The translations under genes and the position numbers were made by a program. From positions 1-26,998 of IMG/VR virus record IMGVR_UViG_3300022848_000535: a stretch of DNA of 26,998 nucleotides. One strand, written 5' to 3'. The notes beneath the pieces are model-generated. The model made no database searches and was not told the DNA's origin. It saw only the letters and a list, made by a program, of their open reading frames with translations. The stretch is from a virus. This document shows positions 10,201-16,554 of this stretch, in pieces (position 1 is the stretch's first letter; each line of letters begins with the position of its first letter).

Positions 10201-10424
10201 TTAGAGATGTTAAAGATTTAAATTGGGTGCCATTTAACGGTGACGGTAGTGAAGACACTACAGTTGCACCAGCAGAATCAGATGGTGATTTTAAAGAATA
10301 CAAATATAGTGCAAGTGGTATTTCAGAGTTTACAGCCTTTCAAATTAAAATTGCAATGAAAGGTACTAACTCAGCACATGCACCTAGAATTAAAGATTTA
10401 AGAGGGATAGCTTTAGCTGTATAA
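4287..10424 (+). CDS. Giant DUF4815-type virion structural protein
   Basis: A 2045-residue protein. The N-terminus (NLSPYYDDFSESKKFHRILFRPSFAVQARELTQSQSILQ) is the DUF4815 signature seen in T4-like marine myoviruses, where the gene follows gp8 roughly where T4 has gp9/gp10. Recognisable parts: repeated 'GETITGSTSNATG' modules (about 480-500 and 595-615), beta inserts around HNLKEGQQ (about 520) and HPNHGMHG (about 1720), a conserved region near 1370-1425 (RILNVAFIPFIRSRTINFTGTRFKPNTRVYAYF), and GWWDPLAQTFLVD from residue 1528, which starts a beta-sandwich-like domain. It is a probable baseplate-periphery or fibre-anchoring protein. A good Shine-Dalgarno (AGGAGAG) overlaps the gp8 stop. The peripheral baseplate location is inferred from gene order. 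Confidence 0.85.
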   Translation: MPSPTDFNLSPYYDDFSESKKFHRILFRPSFAVQARELTQSQSILQNQVERVSDHLFEKGAMVIPGEIGYNINYYAVKLTSFTDSAAVGVTLTDFAGLQLTGQTSGVVAKVINQVAAVDTDPNTLYVQYETSGTSNTANSFTDGETISVSTTLQSVITTVSAVVDTTATGAAAYVAEGTYYINGFHVNVSEQTLILDKYTNTPSYRVGLLVTESFVTPNDDLSLNDNAQGTSNVNAPGAHRFKIDLTLTKKSLTATDDANFVELLRLKAGILQNQVRTTDYAVLEDTLARRTFDESGDYAVRDFDLDLREHLISGTNRGIYLSGNGGLETKIAAGMGPGKAYVKGYEIETIGTSFVDINKARDFDTQNNFTTKFDVGNFVNVSNIFGSPDIGFVSGATEAFKRINLYDTLTAARGTENTGTGASINSIGRAKSKGFQYVTGAASSLTFASSSLTSAIYRHYMFDINMFTHLNVTSNTAFTTGETITGSTSNATGTVESLTTVTSVSSSAITVASPGVVSATAHNLKEGQQITFSAVSFANNSTAVTTSDIFTVRNPGTNDFELYESDGTTATNITSYSSSGNVLHGVVVLSSTNGTFVAGETITGGTSSNTSIIQTDAVGLSGVTIYDFVQTKQIGMAGTPAYTADVSRSATYGESLQITGNISVANSSASVTGFGTLFNTELKIGDEITISTDAGGTVTKIVEAIVSNTSLTLTAAVGGSDVSSKSVATRNRGKLQDSNKNISVFKLPNEAVKTLKTTANSGITDTNFKVRRQFVQQLSSGSGQISAGTNETFASLAEGDYVISIKVIGAASSGANGDILSLTGNNGNGNPIFTLSGSPTGKTLDLDFGTAYADAELKIVATVNRAVAGSKTKTLNSNSTVAISTQSTIESGVIGLSKADVYQINNIYMAPDFSTVATTSHTDITSRFELDNGQRDNFYDIGRIKLKTGELTPTGRLLVDFDYFSHGSGDYFDVDSYSGVVDYADIPEYKSDTTGQTFQLRDCLDFRPRVDDASTINSGGQDRSFDGTGASTVDIVKFGDDVTTDFEFYLSRIDKIFLDKDGAFKVVEGASSLNPQLPKALDGAMHLYTLSLAPYTLSTEEIEIETVDNRRYTMRDIGRLEKRIENVEYYTQLSLLETQTQQLQIQDADGFDRFKNGFIVDNFTGHGVGDVGNLDYKIAMDMASGEARPICKTDSVQLIEADDDGTAILTTDRTDNNYAKTGDLITLPYSEETLIDQPFASKFLNVNPFNVFTWVGTIELDPPGDEWKETERVPELVVNQNGMFDTMAANLGNPNLAEIEIGTVWNEWQDNWVGRPVEAGTRNIGGTRREQTFARGVPRRVLQTQEITTVQQVNRTRTGVRSVFVPQVVRRSLGDRILNVAFIPFIRSRTINFTGTRFKPNTRVYAYFDNIDVSAYVTPTGGALGGNVVSDANGALSGTFAIPSPTVDANPRWRTGTRIFRLTSSSTNDLNSDVETAGEGDYSARGSLETVRETIVSTREPRIVRENTTETTTIARTSTRRTDRQVGWWDPLAQTFLVDDKGGVFVTSLDVYFQSKPETGDSQVPVTLQVREVKNGYPSTNILPFSEVSINPTAVTTSTDATVATTFTFPSPVFIQENTEYAFVLLANSQEYNVYVSRVGQTNLGSDRTISSQPYAGVLFKSQNGSTWTAEQNEDIKFKMKRAEFENVTGNVTFTNDTLPSRTLKSNPIRTTSGSDVIRVFHPNHGMHGVTNNVTLSGFEASTDFNGITGSSINGTYTALTNITLDSYDVQIADSSTATSSGDTGGSNVVATQNRLYDVSMLNIQTMTVPDTNIGYAIRPTSGKSVHGSETEFVLTPSASAINVIANDNIYFESAQMVASDINQTNEMTGSKSLFVTCSLTTANTKLSPVIDTQRISMITVQNRLNSPTSINHPNFKDDEQSSGSSTAAIYCTRPVVLDNPSTAVEIRLTSNVRSDAEVEVYYRATSSEEVRDVKDLNWVPFNGDGSEDTTVAPAESDGDFKEYKYSASGISEFTAFQIKIAMKGTNSAHAPRIKDLRGIALAV

Positions 10425-10425
10425 C

Positions 10426-10650
10426 ATGTCACATAGATTAAAAGTTCAAGGGTTTACAAGTCTAGTTAGAGAAGTCAATTCTAAAGGTATTGTCAATACC
10501 AATGTAACTGAATATGAAACTTATATGAGAAGAATTAAATCAAGAGAACAACATGGTGACCAAATTAGAAATGCGGTAAAAGATATAAATAGTTTAAAGA
10601 ACGAATTAAGAGAAATTAAAGACTTATTAAAAGAGATGATTAAAAACTAA
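10426..10650 (+). CDS. Small coiled-coil protein of the structural block
   Basis: 74 residues, starting one base after the DUF4815 stop and overlapping the next gene by one base (TAATG). The N-terminal half, with VREVNSKGIVNTNVTEYETYMRR, resembles a short motif ('RD..SKAI.N.D...Y..Y...R') in small proteins at the same position in marine T4-like phages. The C-terminal half (INSLKNELREIKDLLKEMIK) has heptad-spaced Leu/Ile and should form a coiled coil, so oligomerisation is likely. Function is unknown; a small virion or assembly protein is inferred from its place between two structural genes. Confidence 0.75.
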   Translation: MSHRLKVQGFTSLVREVNSKGIVNTNVTEYETYMRRIKSREQHGDQIRNAVKDINSLKNELREIKDLLKEMIKN

Positions 10651-11600
10651 TGGCAGTACGAAATATAGCAGTAACGGATACACTCGAAACATTTAGAACC
10701 GAATTTAATGATTTGGCACTTAATGATTTTGGTGATATTGCAAACCTAAGTGGCGCTATTAGCTCAACTAATTTAGTTGACGCTATGAATGAAACCATTA
10801 GTATTGCTACATCTACTGCCGGTTTTACAATTGAAGATAGTACATCAACACAACAGTTGATTGGTGGTGGCGATACTTTAAGAATTTTTGGTACTTCAAA
10901 TGAAATTGAAGCTGTTGTAAGTGCAACAGACTTATTAACTATTGGTTTACCAAGTGTAGTTTCTATTACAACCTCAGTTACAGCACCAACTGTATCAACA
11001 GGTAATATGTCATTAACAAATGGTTCTATTACAGATTCAAGTGGTGATATTTCTTTTGGTAATGAAAATTTAACTACTACAGGAACAATTAATGGTGGTG
11101 CAATTACAGGAACAAGTATTACAGGTTCAGGTGCAACACACACATTAGGTACTGTAGAAATTTCTGGAAATACTTTGAGGTCTACAGATTCTACAAGACT
11201 AAACATTAATGATACTTTTAGAGCAAATGTTTTTGAATCAGAAACAGGTTTAATGACCATTGATGAAACATCTGGATTTCCTAGAATAAGCTCGTCAAGA
11301 GGTGATAACTTTTTAGCTTTCTCAGTAGTGCCGATTTTACTTGACAGTATGATTTTTGAAGGTTCTACACCAGATAATAATGAAACTACTGTAACAGTTA
11401 TAGACCCTACGGCAGATAGAACAATTACTATACCAGACGAAACAGGAACAATAATTACAACCGGAACAATAGATGGCATAACAGAATCTATGATGGCAAC
11501 AGACTCTATTGGTCAAAATGAATTAAAGTCATTAGTCACATTACAAATATTAAACTCATCAGGTACAGTTTTAAAAACAATTTACGGCGCTGGTGCTTAA
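10650..11600 (+). CDS. Tail-fibre-like virion protein
   Basis: A 316-residue protein. The N-terminal about 90 residues (MAVRNIAVTDTLETFRTEFNDLALNDFGDI) form a conserved anchor-like start seen in marine myovirus fibre proteins. The middle is a Thr/Ser/Gly-rich shaft (SLTNGSITDSSGDISFGN, GTINGGAITGTSITGSG), and the end includes VTVIDPTADRTITIPDETGTIITTG, a fibre repeat widely seen in marine phages, followed by a C-terminal LQILNSSGTVLKTIYGAGA. It begins inside the stop of the coiled-coil gene (TAATG). No enzymatic motif is visible. It is probably a trimeric fibre or whisker-like protein attached to the baseplate; that attachment is inferred. Confidence 0.75.
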   Translation: MAVRNIAVTDTLETFRTEFNDLALNDFGDIANLSGAISSTNLVDAMNETISIATSTAGFTIEDSTSTQQLIGGGDTLRIFGTSNEIEAVVSATDLLTIGLPSVVSITTSVTAPTVSTGNMSLTNGSITDSSGDISFGNENLTTTGTINGGAITGTSITGSGATHTLGTVEISGNTLRSTDSTRLNINDTFRANVFESETGLMTIDETSGFPRISSSRGDNFLAFSVVPILLDSMIFEGSTPDNNETTVTVIDPTADRTITIPDETGTIITTGTIDGITESMMATDSIGQNELKSLVTLQILNSSGTVLKTIYGAGA

Positions 11601-11615
11601 GAATGGAATTAGATT

Positions 11616-12557
11616 ATGGCAATAAGAAGTCCTTTATACAATAACTCTGGTAATCTCCAAGAGATGACAACGACAATGGTCAATGAAGTAATTGACCAGA
11701 TTGTTTATCAATACTCACTAAATCCTAGTGTTACGCTTTCAGTTGTTGGTTCAAGTGGAAATTTAGACGCTATTACAGATACACGATTGCAAGCAGGAGC
11801 TTCTTCATCAAGTGTAACAGCATTTCCTAATGAAGCAACAACATCTGAACCCTCAGTTGTTACTGTAACTTATGATAAAGTAAGTGTAACAACTGCTTCA
11901 ATAACACCAACCTCAGACACAGGTAAAACATGGCCTGTTTATTATACTTCAGGTGGAAACATTCAAGCAATGAGTCTGTTAGATGTTAAAGATACATTTT
12001 TACATCCAGCAATTGATTTACTACAAACAGGAACAACTACAACTCAACAGGCAGGAACATATCATATTAATACAGCAACAACTGTATCAGGTTCTACTGA
12101 GATAAGTGGTTCAAACACTGCCATTTTTGCTAATACAGAGGCAGACACTTCTTTATATACATCTGGTGGTATTGGTGAAACATTAGACCAACCTAAAACA
12201 GTCAATTCCTTTTACTTGTATAGAGTGGATGGTTCTGATACATCATATACTTCACCTATGACTATTGACGCTTCAAATAATATTCAAATTTATCCTGAAG
12301 CAACTTTTGAATCATTAATGCAAGAGTGGATTAGATATACAGCTGTTTCATCAACAGATGGTTACTCATTATCTTACAGCATAGGAACATCAGGTTCAGG
12401 CAATACTAGAGGAACAGGTATGGCAGATACTAGATTAAATGGTTCAGGTAATTACCAAACTCGTTTTGTAAATACGGACGATTACAGAGCACAAGAATTT
12501 CCAAATGGAACATCATCAACTATAAACACATATTATTTGAGAATTAATAAATCGTAA
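11616..12557 (+). CDS. Conserved virion structural protein
   Basis: A 313-residue protein starting MAIRSPLYNNSGNLQEMTTTMVNEVIDQIVYQYSLNPSVTLSVV, with TSDTGKTWPVYYTSGGNIQAMSLLDVKDTFLHPAIDLL in the middle and QTRFVNTDDYRAQEFPNGTSSTINTYYLRINK at the end. I recognise this as a family recurrent in the baseplate/fibre region of marine T4-like phages, usually annotated only as a structural protein. It is Ser/Thr-rich, with no signal peptide or membrane segment. It follows the fibre gene by 15 bases with a weak GGA-type ribosome site. A minor tail or baseplate component is the likely role. Confidence 0.72.
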   Translation: MAIRSPLYNNSGNLQEMTTTMVNEVIDQIVYQYSLNPSVTLSVVGSSGNLDAITDTRLQAGASSSSVTAFPNEATTSEPSVVTVTYDKVSVTTASITPTSDTGKTWPVYYTSGGNIQAMSLLDVKDTFLHPAIDLLQTGTTTTQQAGTYHINTATTVSGSTEISGSNTAIFANTEADTSLYTSGGIGETLDQPKTVNSFYLYRVDGSDTSYTSPMTIDASNNIQIYPEATFESLMQEWIRYTAVSSTDGYSLSYSIGTSGSGNTRGTGMADTRLNGSGNYQTRFVNTDDYRAQEFPNGTSSTINTYYLRINKS

Positions 12558-12563
12558 TGAAAA

Positions 12564-13295
12564 ATGAATATATTATTAACCGGAAGTGATGGATTTATAG
12601 GGCAACACCTATACACACACTTAAAAAAACTCAATCATAAAGTATTAAAATTAGACATAAAATCTGGTAATGATTTAATGAATTGTCAATTGAATCATCA
12701 TGTAGATTTGGTAATTCATTTAGCTGGGTTATCAGGTGTTAGAGATAGTTTAAATAGACCTACTGAATATTGGAAAACCAATGTCATAGGTACACAAAGA
12801 TTATTTGAAAATTTTAAAGATGTTAGAATATTATATGCTAGTTCATCTACAGCATATGAACCATGGAAAAATCCATATGCAATGAGTAAATATTCTATGG
12901 AACAATTAGAACATAACAATTGTTTAGGTATGAGATTTACCACAGTTTATGGTACAGGTGCAAGAAAAGACATGTTGATTCCAAAAATATTAAGAAATGA
13001 CATACAATATCTTAATGTTAATCATATCAGAGATTTTATTCATGTAGATGATTTAATATCAGCTATAGATGTTATTATGACCAAAAATATAAAAGGTGTA
13101 ATAGATATTGGTAGTGGTGTGTCTAATAAACTAACAGATATTGCAGATTATTTTAAGATTGATTATAAAAGTGTAATAGGTGACGAAACTGAAAGACTTG
13201 ATAATACAGCAGATACTTCATTACTAAATAGTCATGGATGGAAAAACAAAACAAACTTATATAAATACATTGAGGAGTGTAAAAATGTTAACTAA
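12564..13295 (+). CDS. NAD-dependent epimerase/dehydratase (extended SDR)
   Basis: A 243-residue extended short-chain dehydrogenase/reductase of the nucleotide-sugar epimerase/dehydratase type. The Rossmann motif GSDGFIG (G7, G10, G13) binds NAD(P). LAG (53-55), an SSS(T) segment at 93-95 and YxxxK (Y105, K109) form the active site, and RDFIHVDDL (about 153-161) is the usual family signature. It is shorter than typical members (about 300-340), mainly in the C-terminal substrate-binding part. It sits on the plus strand 6 bases after a virion gene, so it should be expressed late with virion genes rather than with the minus-strand sugar cluster. It could supply a sugar for that cluster; the exact reaction (4-epimerase, 4,6-dehydratase or other) cannot be assigned. 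Confidence 0.85.
   Translation: MNILLTGSDGFIGQHLYTHLKKLNHKVLKLDIKSGNDLMNCQLNHHVDLVIHLAGLSGVRDSLNRPTEYWKTNVIGTQRLFENFKDVRILYASSSTAYEPWKNPYAMSKYSMEQLEHNNCLGMRFTTVYGTGARKDMLIPKILRNDIQYLNVNHIRDFIHVDDLISAIDVIMTKNIKGVIDIGSGVSNKLTDIADYFKIDYKSVIGDETERLDNTADTSLLNSHGWKNKTNLYKYIEECKNVN
13260..13267 (+). promoter_or_regulatory. T4-type late promoter (TATAAATA) inside the epimerase 3' end
   Basis: An exact TATAAATA lies within the last codons of the epimerase gene. The expected start point, near 13273, falls at the GAGGAG ribosome site of the next gene, which would give a very short leader. This supports the downstream gene being expressed on its own late transcript. Confidence 0.6.
13272..13277 (+). promoter_or_regulatory. 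Ribosome binding site GAGGAG fixing the start at 13285
   Basis: GAGGAG is placed seven bases before ATG 13285. An in-frame ATG at 13234 lies upstream of both the promoter and this site, so 13285 is the better start for the 163-residue protein. Confidence 0.75.
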
Positions 13296-13776
13296 AGAAT
13301 ATCTAAAAGACCATTATATTGACGCATATTTTATTGATGAAGAAAGAAAAAATATTGAAATCTTAACTACGAGTGAAGATAGTAAAAAAGTAATTCCTAC
13401 AATTATACCTTTTGATGAAAACAATGATATGTTTCAATCACTAAAAACTGTGGTGACTGTTGACGATTTGCATGAAAGAACCTATGTAAAGAAAAAAGAA
13501 GAGAAAAAACTTTTTGACGAGATGGTTCTTAGAATTGCAAAAAAAGATGGTATGATTTTAGATGAACAAAAGTTAGATACAAAATTTTTTCCAACTCTTG
13601 TAAAAGCAATCTTTGAAGAGGTCGAAAATGAAGACCATTTGTTTGCATTAAAATTAGCCTTGTTTGAAGTAGAACAAATTAGAAATTCTGACAATGCTGA
13701 ATTAAAAGCGGATATTAGAAAAGGTAAAACTAAAGTTGAAGTGTTGTTAAATGCTTTAAAACTTATCTCTGAATAA
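13285..13776 (+). CDS. Conserved small phage protein of unknown function
   Basis: 163 residues with start MLTKEYLKDHYIDAYFIDEERKNIEIL, chosen because of GAGGAG and a late promoter immediately upstream; it overlaps the epimerase end by 11 bases. The N-terminus looks like a small beta region (an 'AYFIDEERKNIEILT' hairpin). The remainder is charged and helical (KKKEEKKLFDEMVLRIAKKDGMI, LVKAIFEEVENEDHLFALKLALFEVEQIRNS, LKADIRKGKTKVEVLLNALKLI). I recognise similar proteins in the structural regions of marine T4-like phages but know no function. It has no signal peptide. Its 3' end overlaps the convergent glycosyltransferase-like gene by 14 bases. A virion assembly role is possible by context only. 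Confidence 0.78.
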   Translation: MLTKEYLKDHYIDAYFIDEERKNIEILTTSEDSKKVIPTIIPFDENNDMFQSLKTVVTVDDLHERTYVKKKEEKKLFDEMVLRIAKKDGMILDEQKLDTKFFPTLVKAIFEEVENEDHLFALKLALFEVEQIRNSDNAELKADIRKGKTKVEVLLNALKLISE

Positions 13777-14335
13777 AATAATCAGAATACCAACCTGACC
13801 AACCTTTTTCCATAAGGTGGTGCATTTGACCTAAAGTACAGATACTATAATCTTTTGGGTTCTCATATAGATAATCTTTTATCGAAGGACAAACCGGTTC
13901 GTATGTATCATAATAGTCAATTTCTTCAAAATAAAATTCATCACTACCTCTAGTATATTTTTTTAACATCTCATCTTCGTACAACTTAAAAGTATTCCAT
14001 ACATAAGATACATCGCCTGTCCATGAAACAATAGAAGAGTTTAAGGGTGTATGAGCAGGCTCACGCCACCATGTATCATCTAATAATGTAAAATACTTTC
14101 TCGTAAGTTTCGGTAGTTTATTGAATATAACAACATCTAAATCAAAGTATAAATTTTCACCATCTCTAAATCTATCATACATTTGTAGTTTATTAAACCA
14201 ATTGTTATATGGATTATCTTCTATAACTTCAAAACTATCATACTTTAGACCAGAGTAATTGTCTATCATATGTTTTAGATTATCTACATGCCAATCGGTA
14301 AACTTATTACCAAATTTACAACAAATTATTCTCAT
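13763..14335 (-). CDS. Small DxD glycosyltransferase-like protein (last gene of minus operon)
   Basis: 190 residues from ATG 14335, whose ATGA overlaps the stop of the upstream gene; an in-frame ATG four codons earlier is less likely. The start MRIICCKFGNKFTDWHVDNL is a beta strand/helix as in GT-A folds, and NLYFDLDVVIF carries a DxD (D65, D67) that in this fold binds metal and nucleotide sugar. DDTWWREPAHTPLNSSIVSW resembles the acceptor-side region of related proteins in this operon. The family is uncertain (GT8/GT32-like at best) and it is shorter than most GT-A enzymes. It is third of three related genes in tandem and may transfer a sugar onto a glycan or protein. Convergent with the preceding gene, with no terminator between them. 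Confidence 0.7.
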   Translation of the reverse strand: MRIICCKFGNKFTDWHVDNLKHMIDNYSGLKYDSFEVIEDNPYNNWFNKLQMYDRFRDGENLYFDLDVVIFNKLPKLTRKYFTLLDDTWWREPAHTPLNSSIVSWTGDVSYVWNTFKLYEDEMLKKYTRGSDEFYFEEIDYYDTYEPVCPSIKDYLYENPKDYSICTLGQMHHLMEKGWSGWYSDYFIQR

Positions 14336-15045
14336 TGAATATTCCAAATTTTATTATTTGTGGCACCATTTAAATGTACAATTTTTATTTTTTCATTTAC
14401 ATTATCTAATATCATATAATCTGTATTAAATAGTTTAGAATACAATTTATTCATTTCTATCATGTCTTTTCTATTGTCTGTATATTTACCTAACCATTCA
14501 CCAGGCACTTTCGTGATTGTTATATTTTTTTCAAATAACTTCCAGTCAACATAGTTTTGTTCTCCATAATACTTGTAATGAACATCACCATTTTCATAGT
14601 AGTGTGTTTGCCAATATTCTGGATTTAATGAAAAATCATTCCATATATAATCAAAATCTCCCGATTTAAATTTGTAAAATCCACCATTCACTTTAATATT
14701 TCTAGGCCACCATGTATGGTAACTTATAAACTCATTGTCTTTTACAGGATAGTTAATTAAGTCGTCTATATTGTTTGTAATAACTTGGTCAATATCCATT
14801 ACAATTATTTCATCACCAGGTTTCTGATATGCAAACTGAGGACTAAAAAACTTTAGTTTGTGCCAATGTAACTTTATATTAGAATGTTTGTTATATGGTA
14901 AAACTAAATCTGCCTTAACATCTGTATCACTTAAACAAACAAACTCAAATGGCACAGTAGTATTTCTTTTTAAACTATCATAAAATTTTGAAATATAATC
15001 CGGCGAATATTTACCTTCAAAAAATACAGTACATATCTTAATCAT
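14332..15045 (-). CDS. DxD glycosyltransferase-like protein
   Basis: A 237-residue GT-A-like protein. MIKICTVFFEGKYSPDYISKFYDSLKRNT is the first strand/helix, FEFVCLSD the second strand, and DEIIVMDIDQVITNNID carries DxD (D84, D86). WWPRNIKVNGGFYKFKSGDFDYIWNDF parallels the 'N-G-G' acceptor loop of nucleotide-sugar transferases, and HYKYYGEQNYVDWKLF the usual 'D/EQ' segment. A GGAG ribosome site lies five bases before the start (plus-strand 15051-15054), and it overlaps the previous gene by 8 bases. The donor and acceptor are unknown. It is expected to be cytoplasmic, as no signal or membrane segment is seen. Confidence 0.75.
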   Translation of the reverse strand: MIKICTVFFEGKYSPDYISKFYDSLKRNTTVPFEFVCLSDTDVKADLVLPYNKHSNIKLHWHKLKFFSPQFAYQKPGDEIIVMDIDQVITNNIDDLINYPVKDNEFISYHTWWPRNIKVNGGFYKFKSGDFDYIWNDFSLNPEYWQTHYYENGDVHYKYYGEQNYVDWKLFEKNITITKVPGEWLGKYTDNRKDMIEMNKLYSKLFNTDYMILDNVNEKIKIVHLNGATNNKIWNIQ

Positions 15046-15886
15046 AATATCTCCACACTAAATCAAAATCTTTACTTATAGCATGTACAATTTTTGTATT
15101 TTCTTGTATAAACATTTGACCATCAAGAATATAATGCCATTTACTATCCAACCATTGTATCTTAACATTGTTTATTTTTCTCTTATATGAAAAAATTGTT
15201 TCATTATCATATCTAAACATATCAATTATATTCTGAGGATATAACCCACTTTTATCATTTCTAAGTTTGGTCATTAAATTTATTGTATCTCTAAATTTAC
15301 CAAAAAAATCTAATTTTATAATATCATCTTTCTTAGCCCCTATAATACCTGTGTTTATAACATCATTCTCTGGACTGTGACCATCATTTAGTAACATTGC
15401 ATGACAATTAAAATACTTTGCTGTAGGACTTCTAATACTTTGACTTATATTGAAATCTTTTTTTATGTGCCAGTTTTGATTTAAAACACACATACCCTTT
15501 GATAAGTCCCAACTTTCGAAGAATGATTCGTTAGTTAAAGGTATGGCATCAAAATCTAAATATAATATTTCGTCATATTCTTTAGCTAGTTCATTCAACA
15601 AATGTATTTTGTAAAAGTTAATTACTTCATAACCAGTAAATTCTGGAAAGTTTTTTAAAAAGTTTTTTGCAAATGTTTTGTATTTGATGTCATATTCATA
15701 CATTATAAAAGTTGCACCAATAGCGTTTGCATAATGTCGCTTTACATCTATTAGTTTTTTATAGTGTTTTTTAAATGCGTTTACAGTTCTGGACGCCTTA
15801 TCTACGGTGTCATATTTTATTTTAGATTTGCCATAATGTTCTTCAGCAGGCACATCAACATATAGACTGTATATTACCCTTTTCAT
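15038..15886 (-). CDS. DxD glycosyltransferase-like protein
   Basis: 282 residues. The N-terminal region (RVIYSLYVDVPAEEH) leads to a long helical stretch (KASRTVNAFKKHYKKLIDVKRHYANAIGATFIMYEYD). DEILYLDFDAIPL (D111, D113) is the DxD motif, and NTGIIGAKKDDIIKLDFFGKF resembles the 'N-x-G' loop of GT8-like galactosyltransferases. The start overlaps the methyltransferase stop as ATGA. It is the largest of the three tandem GT-A-like proteins, and the similar spacing of motifs suggests old duplications followed by strong divergence. Activity is inferred from fold motifs and operon context; the sugar is unknown. Confidence 0.75.
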   Translation of the reverse strand: MKRVIYSLYVDVPAEEHYGKSKIKYDTVDKASRTVNAFKKHYKKLIDVKRHYANAIGATFIMYEYDIKYKTFAKNFLKNFPEFTGYEVINFYKIHLLNELAKEYDEILYLDFDAIPLTNESFFESWDLSKGMCVLNQNWHIKKDFNISQSIRSPTAKYFNCHAMLLNDGHSPENDVINTGIIGAKKDDIIKLDFFGKFRDTINLMTKLRNDKSGLYPQNIIDMFRYDNETIFSYKRKINNVKIQWLDSKWHYILDGQMFIQENTKIVHAISKDFDLVWRYYD

Positions 15887-16554
15887 ATCTTACCTATTAA
15901 TGTAAATCTAGTGCCTCTTTCATCTGGTATTTCATCTTCTATTAATACCTCTGCTCTATCAGGTAATTGTTTTTTAAATTCTTCTATATTATTAACGCAA
16001 TTTATATGTGTTGGTATATCAAACATTGCATTAGATTGAAACGCAAAGTAAGCTGGTGATACTCTATCCCACCAAGGATTTTTATATTCAGGCGCTGGTC
16101 CCCATTCTCTCATAGGTTTCATATGTTCACAAGATGTATTGATAAACAAGTCTGTTGTTTTATATTGATTTCTAAATTCAAATACATCTCCTGTAATAAA
16201 ATCTATATCAAAATCTTTAAACAATTCATACTTAGCTCTCGATATAACATCTTTATCCATGTCAATACAAGTAATCTTTTTTACTTCATTGTAAAATGCA
16301 GGTATCAATATACTACCATACCAACTACCAAATATAACAATTTCCGAATCTTTGTTTAAAAAATCTAAACTTTTAATGTGATTAATTAAGTTCATTTTAG
16401 ATAAGAATTGATTATCACTAAATGAATCTAATATATCTTTTTGTCTTAACTGTCTTAATCTATTTTTATTTAAATCTGGAATATTAATAAAATCTTTCAT
16501 CTCTTTAGATACTAGATTTTCTATTATTGTTTGTAATTGTTTTATATCAATCAT
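15883..16554 (-). CDS. SAM-dependent methyltransferase
   Basis: 223 residues from ATG 16554, which forms ATGA with the carbamoyltransferase stop; an in-frame ATG five codons earlier would overlap more. The N-terminal helical region is followed by a class I fold: motif I is the atypical EIVIFGSWYGSILIPAF instead of the usual D/E-x-G-x-G-x-G, then VKKITCIDMDKDVISRAKYEL with the acidic ribose-binding Asp, IDFITGDVFEF (motif II) and LFINTSCEHMKPMREW (motif IV-like). The C-terminal RGTRFTLIGKI is the last strand. Methyl transfer to a sugar or glycan is plausible given that carbamoyltransferase and glycosyltransferases flank it, but the acceptor is unproven. Confidence 0.75.
   Translation of the reverse strand: MIDIKQLQTIIENLVSKEMKDFINIPDLNKNRLRQLRQKDILDSFSDNQFLSKMNLINHIKSLDFLNKDSEIVIFGSWYGSILIPAFYNEVKKITCIDMDKDVISRAKYELFKDFDIDFITGDVFEFRNQYKTTDLFINTSCEHMKPMREWGPAPEYKNPWWDRVSPAYFAFQSNAMFDIPTHINCVNNIEEFKKQLPDRAEVLIEDEIPDERGTRFTLIGKI

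Noticed and set aside
10640-11479. Long minus-strand open frame (279 codons) opposite the fibre gene
   Set aside because: Its residues are the mirror of Thr/Ser-rich fibre codons (Val/Ser/Pro-rich with no fold signature). The plus-strand frame has TAATG coupling and recognisable fibre repeats.
13234-13284. Upstream ATG extending the 163-aa protein by 17 residues
   Set aside because: It lies before the late promoter octamer and the GAGGAG ribosome site, and would overlap the epimerase further; the extra residues are just the shifted reading of that gene.
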